From Acetobacter papayae JCM 25143 (GTDB lineage: Bacteria > Pseudomonadota > Alphaproteobacteria > Acetobacterales > Acetobacteraceae), in assembly GCF_000613285.1 (NCBI RefSeq), contig NZ_BAIN01000018.1:1-42303 (forward strand): 42,303 bases of DNA, given 5' to 3'. The position numbers and the translations under genes are program-made. Numbering within the stretch: the first letter of the stretch is position 1; each line of letters starts with the position of its first letter. Shown here one piece after another: positions 17,906-27,115 of the stretch. The notes beneath the pieces are model-generated. The model worked only from the letters and a program-made list of their open reading frames with translations, was not told the DNA's origin and did no database searches.

Positions 17906-19279
17906 TCAGGTTTTGAGGAACGCCACGATATCCGTAACATCCTGCTCCGACGGGTTGGCATCGGGCGTCTGGTAATGCGCCATCTTGCGCACGGCTTCTT
18001 CCAGCGTGTTCGCGCTGCCATCGTGGAAATACGGCGCGGTCTGGTCGATATTGCGCAGGTTGGGCACCACGAAGCGATAACGGTCACCATCCGCATGGGT
18101 TACGGTGTAGCGCCCTTCATCCGCATCGGTTACCGGGCCACCACGATCCTTGAAGTAATCCCCTTCCAGACCCATGGCTTCATAAGCACCACCGCCCAGA
18201 CCAATGCCGCTATGGCAACCGGAGCAGCCAATAGCCTTGAAGCGCTCATAGCCACGGATCGCCTGCGGGCTGATCGCATCCTTCTTACCCTTCAGGTAGT
18301 CATCAAACGGGCTGTCAGGGGTGATCAGGGTTTTTTCAAATTCCGCAATCGCCGTCGTAATGCTCTGCTGGTCGATCGCTACCGCAGGGCCAAACGCCGC
18401 CTTGAACAGACCTGCGTATTCGGGGTCGCCGTTCAGCTTGTCAGCAACCGCGCCCCAGTCATGCGAGCCCATTTCCACCGGGTTCATGACAGGCCCCGCA
18501 GCCTGTGCTGCCAGATCAGGCGCACGACCGTTCCAGAACTGGGCGATCTTGAAATAAGCGTCATAAACGCTGGGAACGTTGATCGGCCCTTTCTGCCCGC
18601 CAATGCCGGTTGCGGTTTTCAGATGATCCACCCCGCCACGGTTCAGGTCATGGCAGCCTGCGCAGCTCAGACCGTTATCACCAGACAGTTTGGTATCGAA
18701 AAACAGCTTGCGACCCAGCACGACCTGCGCGTTGTTGACGGCAATCTGCTCCGGCACGGGCCGGACAGGCTCACCAGCAAAGGCAGGGGCTGCCCCTGTA
18801 TCGGCATAGTAGCGCTCACGGGTGTCGCGCACCCAGGTCAGCACGGCCTGCCTGTCGGCATTGGACAGATGGGCGTGCCAGTGCATCAGCAGATACAGCG
18901 TGGGCGGCATGCGGTTCTGGACAATGACTTCCTCAATGCGGGACAACTGCTCCTCGCTCGGCGGCACGCCTTTTTCAAAAGCCTCCAGAACCGGCTCGAT
19001 ACGGAAATGCCTGCGGCCCTGCACCAGATCCTTTTCCATCAACTGGTTGGCAACCGGCACATGGAAATAGAACGGCAGTTCACGCCCTGTGGCATGACAG
19101 TAATCGCACCGTGCATCGCTCAGCACATTGAAAGCGGCCAGCGCCACAGGGTTCTTGTTCGTGGGCGAAACCGCCGTGAGACGCGGGGCTGTCTCATGAT
19201 CGAAATGCTGCAAAAAGGCGACAACCCCGCCATATGCAACAACTCCCGCTCCGACCAGACCAACAATTATCCGTTTCAA
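17906..19279 (-). CDS. tri-haem cytochrome c peroxidase (YhjA-like)
   Basis: Membrane-anchored periplasmic peroxidase of 457 aa. One N-terminal span (residues about 4-23) has no clear cleavage site. Three haem motifs are visible: CDYCH at 58-62, CAGCH at 206-210 and CSGCH at 352-356. Standard bacterial peroxidases have only the last two. The extra N-terminal haem domain matches the E. coli YhjA layout, in which it receives electrons from quinol. The MauG/CcpA body ends in VTDIVAFLKT. The start is a TTG (19277-19279) with GAGGGAG about 8-10 bp ahead. It would remove H2O2 using the respiratory chain. No regulator sits next to it. Confidence 0.92.
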   Translation of the reverse strand: MKRIIVGLVGAGVVAYGGVVAFLQHFDHETAPRLTAVSPTNKNPVALAAFNVLSDARCDYCHATGRELPFYFHVPVANQLMEKDLVQGRRHFRIEPVLEAFEKGVPPSEEQLSRIEEVIVQNRMPPTLYLLMHWHAHLSNADRQAVLTWVRDTRERYYADTGAAPAFAGEPVRPVPEQIAVNNAQVVLGRKLFFDTKLSGDNGLSCAGCHDLNRGGVDHLKTATGIGGQKGPINVPSVYDAYFKIAQFWNGRAPDLAAQAAGPVMNPVEMGSHDWGAVADKLNGDPEYAGLFKAAFGPAVAIDQQSITTAIAEFEKTLITPDSPFDDYLKGKKDAISPQAIRGYERFKAIGCSGCHSGIGLGGGAYEAMGLEGDYFKDRGGPVTDADEGRYTVTHADGDRYRFVVPNLRNIDQTAPYFHDGSANTLEEAVRKMAHYQTPDANPSEQDVTDIVAFLKT

Positions 19280-19821
19280 AACCCGCGCTCCCTCGTCTAT
19301 TTGAGCGCCCTGTCAGAGCGCTCCCCCCGGCGTGCCTGATGCCGCCATGTGCTTGCATGGAGGACTCTGCTGGTCGCGGAATGAAATGTCAAAACGATTA
19401 TCTTGGTCATAATCATTGAACAATTCGATAACAAACCAGCCTCCTTATTCCTGACACCATCTCAACCCATTGCGCATAATATTAACACAGGGCTGACATA
19501 AAAGTATTCGATCGTGTTGCTGACAATGCGCAGCACACAAACCATTCAAATCAAAGCCTTTTGCAGCGAGAAAAACTGTCCGTAAAAAAACATGTGAATT
19601 TTTTTTTCTACAGACCCCCTGTATATAAAAAATAAATTCATAGCATCTGCACTAGACAGCCAGGGATATTTGATTAAAAAGCCCCAGCACCATCTAGGGA
19701 CTGCCTAAATACACAGGCGTTGCTCCCTCCACCCAGTTACGAACCGCTGCAACCCCATCATCCTGACGGGAAACCATTCCTCGTATCCGCCGCACATGCC
19801 TCAACCAAGGAGCCACACTCA
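19280..19821. other. 542-bp intergenic region, divergent promoters
   Basis: AT-richer non-coding stretch between the peroxidase (minus) and the chemoreceptor (plus). I see no ORF with a ribosome site. It contains a T9 run near 19600-19608 and a weak GATTAT-7-ATAATC dyad (19396-19414). The chemoreceptor's AAGGAG is at 19807-19812. The length suggests regulation of both genes, but no recognised box stands out. Confidence 0.5.
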
Positions 19822-21530
19822 ATGCTGAAATCATTGCCGGGCGGATGGGCAGACGCAAAATCGACCCTGTCTGCCATTGAACGCTCGTTTGCGATCATTG
19901 AATTTGATCCGCAGGGAAAAATCCTGACCGCCAACGAAAATTTCTGCACCGCTACCGGTTACCGGCTTGAGGAAATCCGCGGACACCACCACAGCATGTT
20001 TGTCGAACCGGATTATGCCAAAACGCCCGAATACGCGGCGTTCTGGAACAAGCTGGCAGGCGGCATGTTCGATGCGCAGGAATATGTCCGTATTGGCAAG
20101 GATGGGCAGGAAGTCTGGCTTCAGGCGTCTTACAACCCGGTGAGTGACATCTCTGGCAAGGTGTACAAGGTGGTCAAGGTCGCCGCTGTCACCACGGATG
20201 CCGCCATCAGGGCAGCGGATACACAGGGCAAACTCGCGGCCATTTCCCGCGCGCAGGCCATGATCGAGTTCACGCCAGATGGCCGTATTCTCGACGCCAA
20301 TGACAAGTTTCTGCAAACCATGTCCTACGACCGCAGCGAAATCGTAGGCAAACACCACAGTATGTTTGTTGAACCCGGCTTTGCGGACAGCGCGGACTAT
20401 GCGCTCTTCTGGAAAAAGATTCAGGCGGGTGAGTTCGTATCCGACGAGTTCAAGCGGATTGGCAAGAACGGCAAGGTTGTCTGGCTTCAGGCCTCTTACA
20501 ACCCGATTTTTGACCACAAGAACCGGGTCATAAAAGTTGTCAAATTCGCCAACGATGTCACCAACCGTGTGCGCACCATCGCCGATATTGGCAGTGGTCT
20601 GGACAAACTGGCGCACTGCTCTCTGGCGCACCGGCTGGATAACGCGGTTGATCCCGCCTACCAGACCCTCTGCACCGATTTCAATTCCGCCATTGAAAAT
20701 CTGGAACAGACAATCACCACGTTATCCGATTCGGTCGATATCGTGGGCAACGGGGCGCATGAAATTGCCGCCGCTTCGAACGATCTGGCCCGCCGCACGG
20801 AAAGGCAGGCCGCCAATCTGGAAGAAACCGCCTCCACCCTGAACCAGATCACAACAACCGTTGGCCACACTGCCGAAGGCGCTCGGCATGCAGCCCAGGC
20901 CGCGTCCACCGTGCGGGCCGATGCCGCACAGGCCGGAAACGTGGTCAATGACGCCATTCGCGCCATGGAGCAGATCAAGGAAACATCCAGAAAAATTTCT
21001 CAGATCACCGGCATGATCGAGCAGATCGCTTTTCAGACCAACCTGCTCGCCCTCAATGCTGGGGTAGAAGCCGCGCGTGCGGGTGAGGCAGGCAAGGGCT
21101 TTGCTGTTGTGGCAGCGGAAGTGCGCACACTGGCACAGCGTTCGGAAACCGCCTCAAAAGACATCCGCAACCTGATTTCCAACTCCGCCACCCAGATCGA
21201 CCGGGGTGCGACACTGGTGGGTTCAGCAGGGGACGCCCTGCATGCCATTGCGGGGCAGATGGTCCAGATCGATACGCTGTTTCGGAAATCGCCAGTGGTG
21301 CGAACGAGCAGGCCACAGGTCTGGGGCAGATCAATGAGGCCGTAAGCCAGCTTGATCAGGTTACCCAGCAGAATGCCGCCATGGTCGAGCAGGCCACGGC
21401 CTCGGCCAATAGTCTGGGGGCAGAAGCCAAAAACCTTATGGATCTGATCAGCCAGTTCCATACCGGGAGCGATAAACTATCTACCCTCGCCCCCACTCTC
21501 ATGACGCAGCAGCGCGTGCTGGCTTCGTAA
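19822..21530 (+). CDS. soluble methyl-accepting chemotaxis protein with two PAS domains
   Basis: About 569 aa, with no membrane span. Two tandem PAS/PAC units lie at about 18-120 and 140-245. They repeat the same phrases ([10 protein letters not shown] / [10 protein letters not shown], then [10 protein letters not shown] / [10 protein letters not shown]). A signalling domain follows, with the hairpin tip [38 protein letters not shown]. This is the BdlA-like layout: a cytoplasmic sensor of redox or ligand state that signals to CheA. The frame breaks at GG 21284-21285. One more G gives [16 protein letters not shown], after which the normal tail [17 protein letters not shown] continues to the stop at 21528. 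The start is fixed by AAGGAG at 19807. No che genes are adjacent. Confidence 0.9.
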
Positions 21531-21543
21531 GCAGCAGACCTTT

Positions 21544-22392
21544 CTACCCGGCTTTGCGGCTTTCGCGCAGCCGGGCGCGGGCCACGTCCACATACTGGGG
21601 GTCAAGCTCGATCCCCGTTCCCTGACAGCCCAGCTTCTGGGCTGCCAGCAGGGTCGTGCCTGTACCCATGAACGGGTCGAGCACAACGGCATGCGGCTGA
21701 CCGTGCAGCAAAATGCACTGCTCGGGCAAGGCGACGGGGAATGTGCCGGGATGGTCGAATTTTTCCGCCCGGCCCCTTACCGTTTCATACGGAATAAACC
21801 ACGCATCACCCCGGCAGCGGCGGTCCTGACTATGCCCACGCCGGGTGATGTTGGACTTGTCCTTGTACGGCACGCCTGCGGCCAGCCTGTCGAGCATGAC
21901 CTCTCCATCGCGCGTGAAATGAAAGACATGCTCATGCCCACGATGCAGGTAGCGCTGGCTGTTCATAGGCTTGAAATGCCCGAAGCTGTCCTGCCCCACG
22001 GAAATGGATTTCACCCATGAAATATGGTTTTGCAGGGCAAACAGTTCACGCAGGCGCACAGCCAGCTCGAACGGCAGCCATGGCTGGGTGGAAGACCCCG
22101 AGATATTGAGAAAAAACGACCCGTCCGGCTTCAGAACACGGCGAAGCTGCGCTGCCACAGCCACCATCCAGTCCAGATAGTCTTCCTCGCCCCGCTGGTC
22201 TTCATAACTGCGGTAGGACAGTCCGATATTATAGGGGGGTGAGGTAACGATAACATCGACCGAGCCTGCCGCCATACGGCGGAGCACGCGCAGACAGTCA
22301 CCAAGCACTATCTGCTGCTGCCCAACCCGATAACGCCTGACACGCGCGGGAGCCTCCGCCGGAGCACCACGGGCCTCGGTATCAGCCTTCAC
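21544..22392 (-). CDS. DNA methyltransferase, beta class
   Basis: 282-aa site-specific DNA methylase. The catalytic motif IV, TSPPYNIGLSY, is near the N-terminus (50-60), and the AdoMet motif I, DPFMGTGTTLLAAQ, is at the C-terminus (from about 239). That order defines the beta class; TSPPY is commonest in N4-cytosine enzymes but also occurs in N6-adenine ones. A target-recognition region lies between (about 130-210, rich in His/Arg). It starts with GTG, overlapping the stop of the Tim44-like gene, so the two are translationally coupled. No restriction endonuclease is adjacent, so it looks like an orphan with a regulatory or protective role. The recognition site is unknown. Confidence 0.87.
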   Translation of the reverse strand: MKADTEARGAPAEAPARVRRYRVGQQQIVLGDCLRVLRRMAAGSVDVIVTSPPYNIGLSYRSYEDQRGEEDYLDWMVAVAAQLRRVLKPDGSFFLNISGSSTQPWLPFELAVRLRELFALQNHISWVKSISVGQDSFGHFKPMNSQRYLHRGHEHVFHFTRDGEVMLDRLAAGVPYKDKSNITRRGHSQDRRCRGDAWFIPYETVRGRAEKFDHPGTFPVALPEQCILLHGQPHAVVLDPFMGTGTTLLAAQKLGCQGTGIELDPQYVDVARARLRESRKAG

Positions 22393-23071
22393 GCACTGCG
22401 TGCCGCCGCAAGACGCCAGCCATTGCCGCTCCCGCCCATTACACGCTCAAAGGTCCACAGGTCAGAAAATTCGGTCACAGCATCCGTGCCGGTGGCGGGC
22501 TGGCCTTCACGGTCAAGCACAAGGCTGATCTGGTCGGAAACAATACGCACATCAATGGCGGCGGTATTGACCCCGTCACGCGTGTTCAGCCGCACATCTT
22601 CAATGGCGAGGGAGCGCAGGGCCTTGATTTCCGTGCGCTGCTTTTCACCCGCCTCATCACGTGCCTTGATGGCGGCATCAAAGGTCTCGTACACGGCAGG
22701 CACCAGATAGGTCTGCAGCACGGTACGGTTTCCTTCCGCATAGGCCATGACAACCTGCGGGAAAACCGTGCGTACATTGGCCAGAAACGGCTGGGCCGCA
22801 AAAGTGGCGTCCTGCTGGGTCAGGCTTTGCAACAACTGCCCAACCCGCGTGCCGGGGGTGGGAATATCATAGGCCACCGTCGAGGGTTCTGGGGTTTCAA
22901 CCGGGGCATCCACACGCGGGCCAGCATATCCGGCCGGGGTACAATTGGCAGAGGGGGAGCCTGCAGGCCTACCTTCTTGCCCAGCACACTCCGCAGGCGC
23001 AGCACCAGAAAAGCCGCCACCAGCGCCAGAAGCACCAGATCCACCGGGAAATGACCGGAAGTAAAAAACAT
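22389..23071 (-). CDS. Tim44-like domain protein (frame broken)
   Basis: Bacterial Tim44/TimA-like membrane-associated protein of about 228 aa. The N-terminus MFFTSGHFPVDLVLLALVAA is a single membrane span, typical of the family. The C-terminal Tim44 domain covers TRVGQLLQSLTQQDATF through FSDLWTFERVMGGSGNGWRLAAARSA. The frame breaks at the GGG at 22918-22920. One more base gives PDMLAPRVDAPVETPEPS, joining the halves. The start at 23071 fits homologues; an in-frame ATG at 23092 is possible. In mitochondria Tim44 serves protein import. In alphaproteobacteria the role is unclear. It is coupled to the methyltransferase by a GTGA overlap and diverges from secB. Confidence 0.85.
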
Positions 23072-23405
23072 CTCTCTTGTGTCCACCATCATCTCTGGAA
23101 CGGCGCACCGCCATAGCCTGGCGGTATGGCCGCAACCCGTCCCTAACACATAGTCACACTACCGGGCTGACACAATGCCGCCGTGCCGCCAGCATGGTTC
23201 CACCATACCTGACAAGCCATACCACGCAACCAGTGATACGGGCCAACCAAGGGCAGCCCGGCCGTTCATATCCGCCATGATAAACCGCTGCATGCTCCGT
23301 AAGGACGTAACAGGCGCGCCATGGCCCGGCCTGCCGGTTGGCGAAGGCGCGCAGGCGTGCTACCGCAGAAAGGTCTAAAGCCGACAGCAGGAAAATCGAT
23401 AGACC
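23072..23405. other. 334-bp divergent intergenic region
   Basis: Lies between the Tim44-like gene and secB. Both promoters must be here. I see no coding frame with a ribosome site, no strong dyad and no RNA motif. Confidence 0.45.
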
Positions 23406-23903
23406 ATGTCTGAAACAGCACAGCCCACGCCGCCCGCACTGCCGCTTTCCGTCAACCTGCAGTACACGCGCGACCTGTCGTTCGAGGTTCCCGCAGGCGC
23501 TGAAATTTTCGCCACCCTGCGCAACCAGCCCCAGATTGGCGTGAACATCGACGTGCAGGCCAACCGCCTGCAGGACGACCAGATGATTTACGAGGTTGTC
23601 CTGACCATCAAGACCGAAGCCAAGGAAAGCCCCGAGACCGAAGGCGGCGCGCCCGGCCGGACCGTTTTCATTGCAGAACTGGTCTATGCCGCCGTTGTCA
23701 CCCTGACCAACCCGCCGCAGGAACTCATCGAGCCGATCCTGCTGGTGGAAGTGCCGCGCCTGATCTTCCCCTACGCGCGCAACATCATCAGCGATGTCAC
23801 GCGCGATGGCGGCTTCCCGCCCATCGTGCTGCAGCCGATCGACTTTGTCGCACTCTGGCAGGCCCGCCGTGCGGAATTCCCGCAGGCTGCCGGTAACGCC
23901 TGA
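23406..23903 (+). CDS. secB: protein-export chaperone SecB
   Basis: Cytoplasmic tetrameric chaperone that keeps precursors unfolded and hands them to SecA. It is 165 aa, normal. The family core is plain: VNLQYTRDLSFEVP, a central VNIDVQANRL strand pair, then VEVPRLIFPYARNIISDVTRDGGFPPIVLQPIDFVALW, the conserved SecA-contact and dimer region. The start is the first ATG of the frame. A strong terminator follows directly. Confidence 0.96.
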   Translation: MSETAQPTPPALPLSVNLQYTRDLSFEVPAGAEIFATLRNQPQIGVNIDVQANRLQDDQMIYEVVLTIKTEAKESPETEGGAPGRTVFIAELVYAAVVTLTNPPQELIEPILLVEVPRLIFPYARNIISDVTRDGGFPPIVLQPIDFVALWQARRAEFPQAAGNA

Positions 23904-23926
23904 TCCCGCACGGGTCATACGAACCG

Positions 23927-23962
23927 AAAAAACCCCTCCCCCTTGCCGGGGAGGGGTTTTTT
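23927..23962 (+). terminator. rho-independent terminator of secB
   Basis: A stem of AAAACCCCTCCCC with GGGGAGGGGTTTT encloses a short loop and runs into T6. It sits 24 bp past the secB stop, and also faces the end of the convergent hemD. Confidence 0.85.
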
Positions 23963-23987
23963 ATTACCCGCCGCTTCTCTCAAACCG

Positions 23988-24766
23988 TTAACGCCGGACC
24001 TGTTCCAGTGCTGCCAGCATGGAGTGCGCATCGGGCCGGGCTGCAACAATAATCGGCCCCTGCCAGCCCAGCGCCCGCACGCCCTGTTCAATCGCGGGAG
24101 AGAGCACAAGCGCCACAGTCCTGAGCGCTGCTGCGCGCAACGCGCCACCTCGCAGGCCAGCAAGCCAGCTTCTGGCACTTTGGGCTGAAAAAAACGCAAC
24201 AACTTCAATACTGCCCGCCAGCAAGGCCCCGGCAACATCAGGGGGCGGGCTACGCACAGGGTGGGTCTCATAGGCAATGCGGCGCAGAACCCGAAATCCA
24301 TCTGCCCGTAAAGCCGTGGCCAGCGCACCACCCTGCCCTGCGCCACAGGCCAGCAATAACGGCCCCGTCTCAGGGGCAAGGCTTTGGCGCAGCAGCATCG
24401 CCAGAGCCACAGCATCACCATCCGCACTGTAAACCTGTGTAAACCCGACAGCGCGGGCACGCTCGGCCGTGCGGGCTCCTACGGCAAAGACGGGTACCGC
24501 AAGGCTGATCCCCATAGGGAGAGCCTGCGCCACCGCGGCTACGGCTTGCCCGCTTGTAAGCAACAGGGCCGCTACGCCCCGCCCCGCCCCTTCTACGCCG
24601 CGTGAAACCATGCTGCGCGGGCGAACAACAAGGGCGGGCGATGCGTAAGCGCGCCACCCAGCCTGTTCCACCGCTGCCAGCGTTTCCCCCAGACCGGGCT
24701 CCGGCCGGGTAATGACTATGCCCCGGCTCACCCTACCCGGCAGGAAAAAACCGGACAGCCACTCAT
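23988..24766 (-). CDS. hemD: uroporphyrinogen-III synthase (start region frame broken)
   Basis: Closes and inverts ring D of hydroxymethylbilane to uroporphyrinogen III. The recognisable body runs from GIVITRPEPGLGETLAAVEQAGW to the C-terminal ALGWQGPIIVAARPDAHSM. HemD is poorly conserved, but the position after hemC supports it. The ATG at 24766 overlaps the hemC stop (ATGA) yet is one frame off. Adding one base to the A6 run at 24745-24750 gives MSGCPVFFLPGRVSRGIVITRP, a good HemD start. Without that change, a GTG at 24731 would be the start. About 259 aa with the repair. Confidence 0.85.
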
Positions 24767-25803
24767 GCCGAGAGCGTTTCCTCGAAAATATCATCCGGGC
24801 TGTCGCGCCGCAGGCTACGGCCCAGTTCATGCCCGAGCCGGGCCGCATCTTCCGGCGCGCCGCTGATGGCGCGTTTCAGAAGGAACGAGCCATCCTCGCG
24901 CGCGACAAGCCCGGTCAGGTGCAGTTCGGGCGCACCACCAGCCACAACCGGAATAAGCTGGGCATACCCACCAATAGGTGTTCGGCACGACCCATCAAGC
25001 TCGGCCAGCAGGGCGCGCTCGGCCGTGGCGACGGCGCGGGCCTCGTAATCCTCGATAGCAGACAGCAGTTCGCGCAGTTCGATATCGTCCTCACGCACGG
25101 TCACACCCACAATACCCTGCCCGGCGGCTGGCACCATCATGGTCGGAGCCAGCACCACGCTGGCGCGCTCGGCCATACCCAGACGCTTGAGCCCCGCAAG
25201 AGCCAGCAGCGTTGCATCGCACTGGCGGCCAGCCAGCTTGTCCAGACGGGTCTGCACATTGCCGCGCAGCAGGCCGAATTTCAGGTCAGGCCGGACATGG
25301 AGCATCTGTGCCTGCCTGCGCACAGAGGCACAGCCAACCATGGCCCCCTGAGGCAGGGCGGAATAGGGATCATCCGGGTCGGTGGGCGTAAGGCTGGGGC
25401 CGAGAATCAGCGCGTCACGCGCATCCTCACGCTTGAGCGTGCAGGCCAGCACAAGGCCGGGCGGCAGCGTGGTTTCAAGATCCTTGAGGCTGTGCACCGC
25501 AAAATCGATCCGGCCATCGGCCAGCGCTTCGTGGATTTCCTTGGCGAAAAGACCCTTGCCGCCAATTTCCGCCAGCCTGCGGTTCTGCACCTGATCACCC
25601 GTGGTGTTGATCTGGTGCTCCTGAAAAGCGCCCATATCGCGCAGGACAGGGCAGAACTTTGTCAGCGTTGTCAGGAAGGCGCGTGTCTGCACCAGCGCGA
25701 GCGGAGAACCGCGCGTACCGACCCTAAGGGGCAGCGAGTGACGGCCGGAATGACCACCTGCCTTTTTCTGGCGGGCGGCGGCTTCTGCCGCGATCTCCTG
25801 CAA
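24763..25803 (-). CDS. hemC: hydroxymethylbilane synthase (porphobilinogen deaminase)
   Basis: Joins four porphobilinogens into hydroxymethylbilane for haem synthesis. About 346 aa, slightly long at the N-terminus. Visible: LRVGTRGSPLALVQTRAF, the catalytic-Asp region GRIDFAVHSLKDLETTLP, GNVQTRLDKL, and the cofactor-anchoring Cys in ELDGSCRTPIGGYA. The frame opens with a TTG at 25803. An ATG at 25844 in another frame (MDSATPLPPSFLPP) would join it if one base were added, so the true start is unsettled. It is coupled to hemD by an ATGA overlap and diverges from tsaD. Confidence 0.94.
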   Translation of the reverse strand: MQEIAAEAAARQKKAGGHSGRHSLPLRVGTRGSPLALVQTRAFLTTLTKFCPVLRDMGAFQEHQINTTGDQVQNRRLAEIGGKGLFAKEIHEALADGRIDFAVHSLKDLETTLPPGLVLACTLKREDARDALILGPSLTPTDPDDPYSALPQGAMVGCASVRRQAQMLHVRPDLKFGLLRGNVQTRLDKLAGRQCDATLLALAGLKRLGMAERASVVLAPTMMVPAAGQGIVGVTVREDDIELRELLSAIEDYEARAVATAERALLAELDGSCRTPIGGYAQLIPVVAGGAPELHLTGLVAREDGSFLLKRAISGAPEDAARLGHELGRSLRRDSPDDIFEETLSA

Positions 25804-25991
25804 GGCGGGAGAAAGGACGGCGGGAGAGGGGTGGCTGAATCCATAAGATGTGTCTATTTACCGGGACGAACGAAAGGACAAGACGCAATGAAGCCCGGCT
25901 GGTTTGTAACGCCTGCGCGACCAGAAAAGCATTCCGCCCCTCTCAACCTGTTGCATGGGTGGCACAATACAGGCTTTTTGGAGGAGCGTCC

Positions 25992-27115
25992 ATGAACGTC
26001 TCCACCGCATGCGCCATGGCACCCGGCCCCGTGCTGGCGATCGAGTCTTCCTGTGACGAAACAGCCTGTGCCATTCTTGCACCAGAGGGAACCATTCTGG
26101 CGCAACGGGTCATTTCGCAGGACGGCCATGCGGATTTCGGTGGTGTGGTGCCTGAAATCGCCGCACGCGCGCATCTGAGCCTGCTGCCCGAACTGGTACA
26201 CGCAACCCTGAAAGACGCAGGCCTGCCCCCTTCCGGGCTAGGGCTGGTGGCCGCCAGCACCGGGCCGGGGCTGATTGGCGGGCTGATTGTGGGCAGCGGC
26301 TTCGCCAAGGGGCTCGCCCTCGCGCTTAACCGGCCTTTTGTGGCGGTCAACCATGTCGAGGCCCACGCGCTAACCGCCCGCCTGCCCGGTCTGGTGGAAG
26401 CGGCGCCCCTTTCCCTTACCTGCTGCTGCTGGTTTCGGGCGGGCATTGCCAGTGTATCGCCGTTGAGGGAATCGGGCGTTACCGCAAACTGGGCGGCACG
26501 ATAGACGATGCGGCGGGTGAGGCCTTCGACAAGGTGGCCAAAATGCTGGGGCTGGGCTGGCCGGGTGGCCCCGCACTGGAAAAACTGGCGCGAGAGGGCA
26601 ACCCGGATGCCATCGCCCTGCCCCGTCCGCTGATCCGCCGCGCTGGTTGCGATTTTTCTTTCTCCGGTCTGAAAACCGCCATCGCCCAGAAGCTCGCCCC
26701 CTATGGGCAAACACCCCTGCCCCGGTCTTTTGCGGCGGATCTGGCCGCATCTTTTCAGCAGGCCGTGGCCGATGTCGTGGCCGACAGGATCAACCACGCA
26801 CTGGATATGATGCCCTCAGCGCGCCTGCTGGTGGCTGCCGGTGGCGTGGCCGCCAATACGGTGCTGCGCGCCCGGCTGGAGGAAACCGCCCAGAGCCGGG
26901 GCTGCCGCTTTGCTGCCCCGCCGCTACGCCTGTGCACGGATAATGCTGTCATGGTCGGCTGGGCCGCGCTGGAAACATGGGCCGAAGCCGCCCGGCGCGG
27001 GCAGACACCTTTCACCGATATAGCCCTGCGCCCCCGCCCACGCTGGCCGCTGGAAGAAATGGCCAGCCGCTTTACCCCCACCGATAACCAGCCAGAGGCC
27101 GGGTCTTTTTCATGA
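25992..27115 (+). CDS. tsaD: tRNA N6-threonylcarbamoyladenosine transferase (frame broken)
   Basis: Catalytic subunit that transfers threonylcarbamoyl to A37 of ANN-decoding tRNAs; essential in most bacteria. About 374 aa with the repair. The ASKHA fold shows AIESSCDETACAIL, the metal-binding HVEAH (VAVNHVEAHALTAR), then SGGHCQCIAVEG, GWPGGPALEKLA, CDFSFSGLKTAI and AAGGVAANTVLR. The frame breaks at the C4 run 26406-26409. One more C gives EAAPPFPYLLLLVSGGHCQ, matching the family. The start at 25992 has GGAGG upstream. Its TGA overlaps the rlmJ ATG (ATGA), so the two are coupled. Since the enzyme is essential, the break is almost surely a read error. Confidence 0.94.

Noticed and set aside
17720-19339. 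A 539-codon open frame opposite the peroxidase
   Set aside because: The minus strand carries three haem motifs in order; the plus frame is its shadow.
19396-19414. Fur-like dyad GATTAT-7-ATAATC upstream of the peroxidase
   Set aside because: Arms are short and the match to a Fur box is poor; chance is likely in AT-rich DNA.
19640-19821. Possible riboswitch before the chemoreceptor
   Set aside because: No conserved cyclic-di-GMP or other riboswitch core could be aligned by eye.
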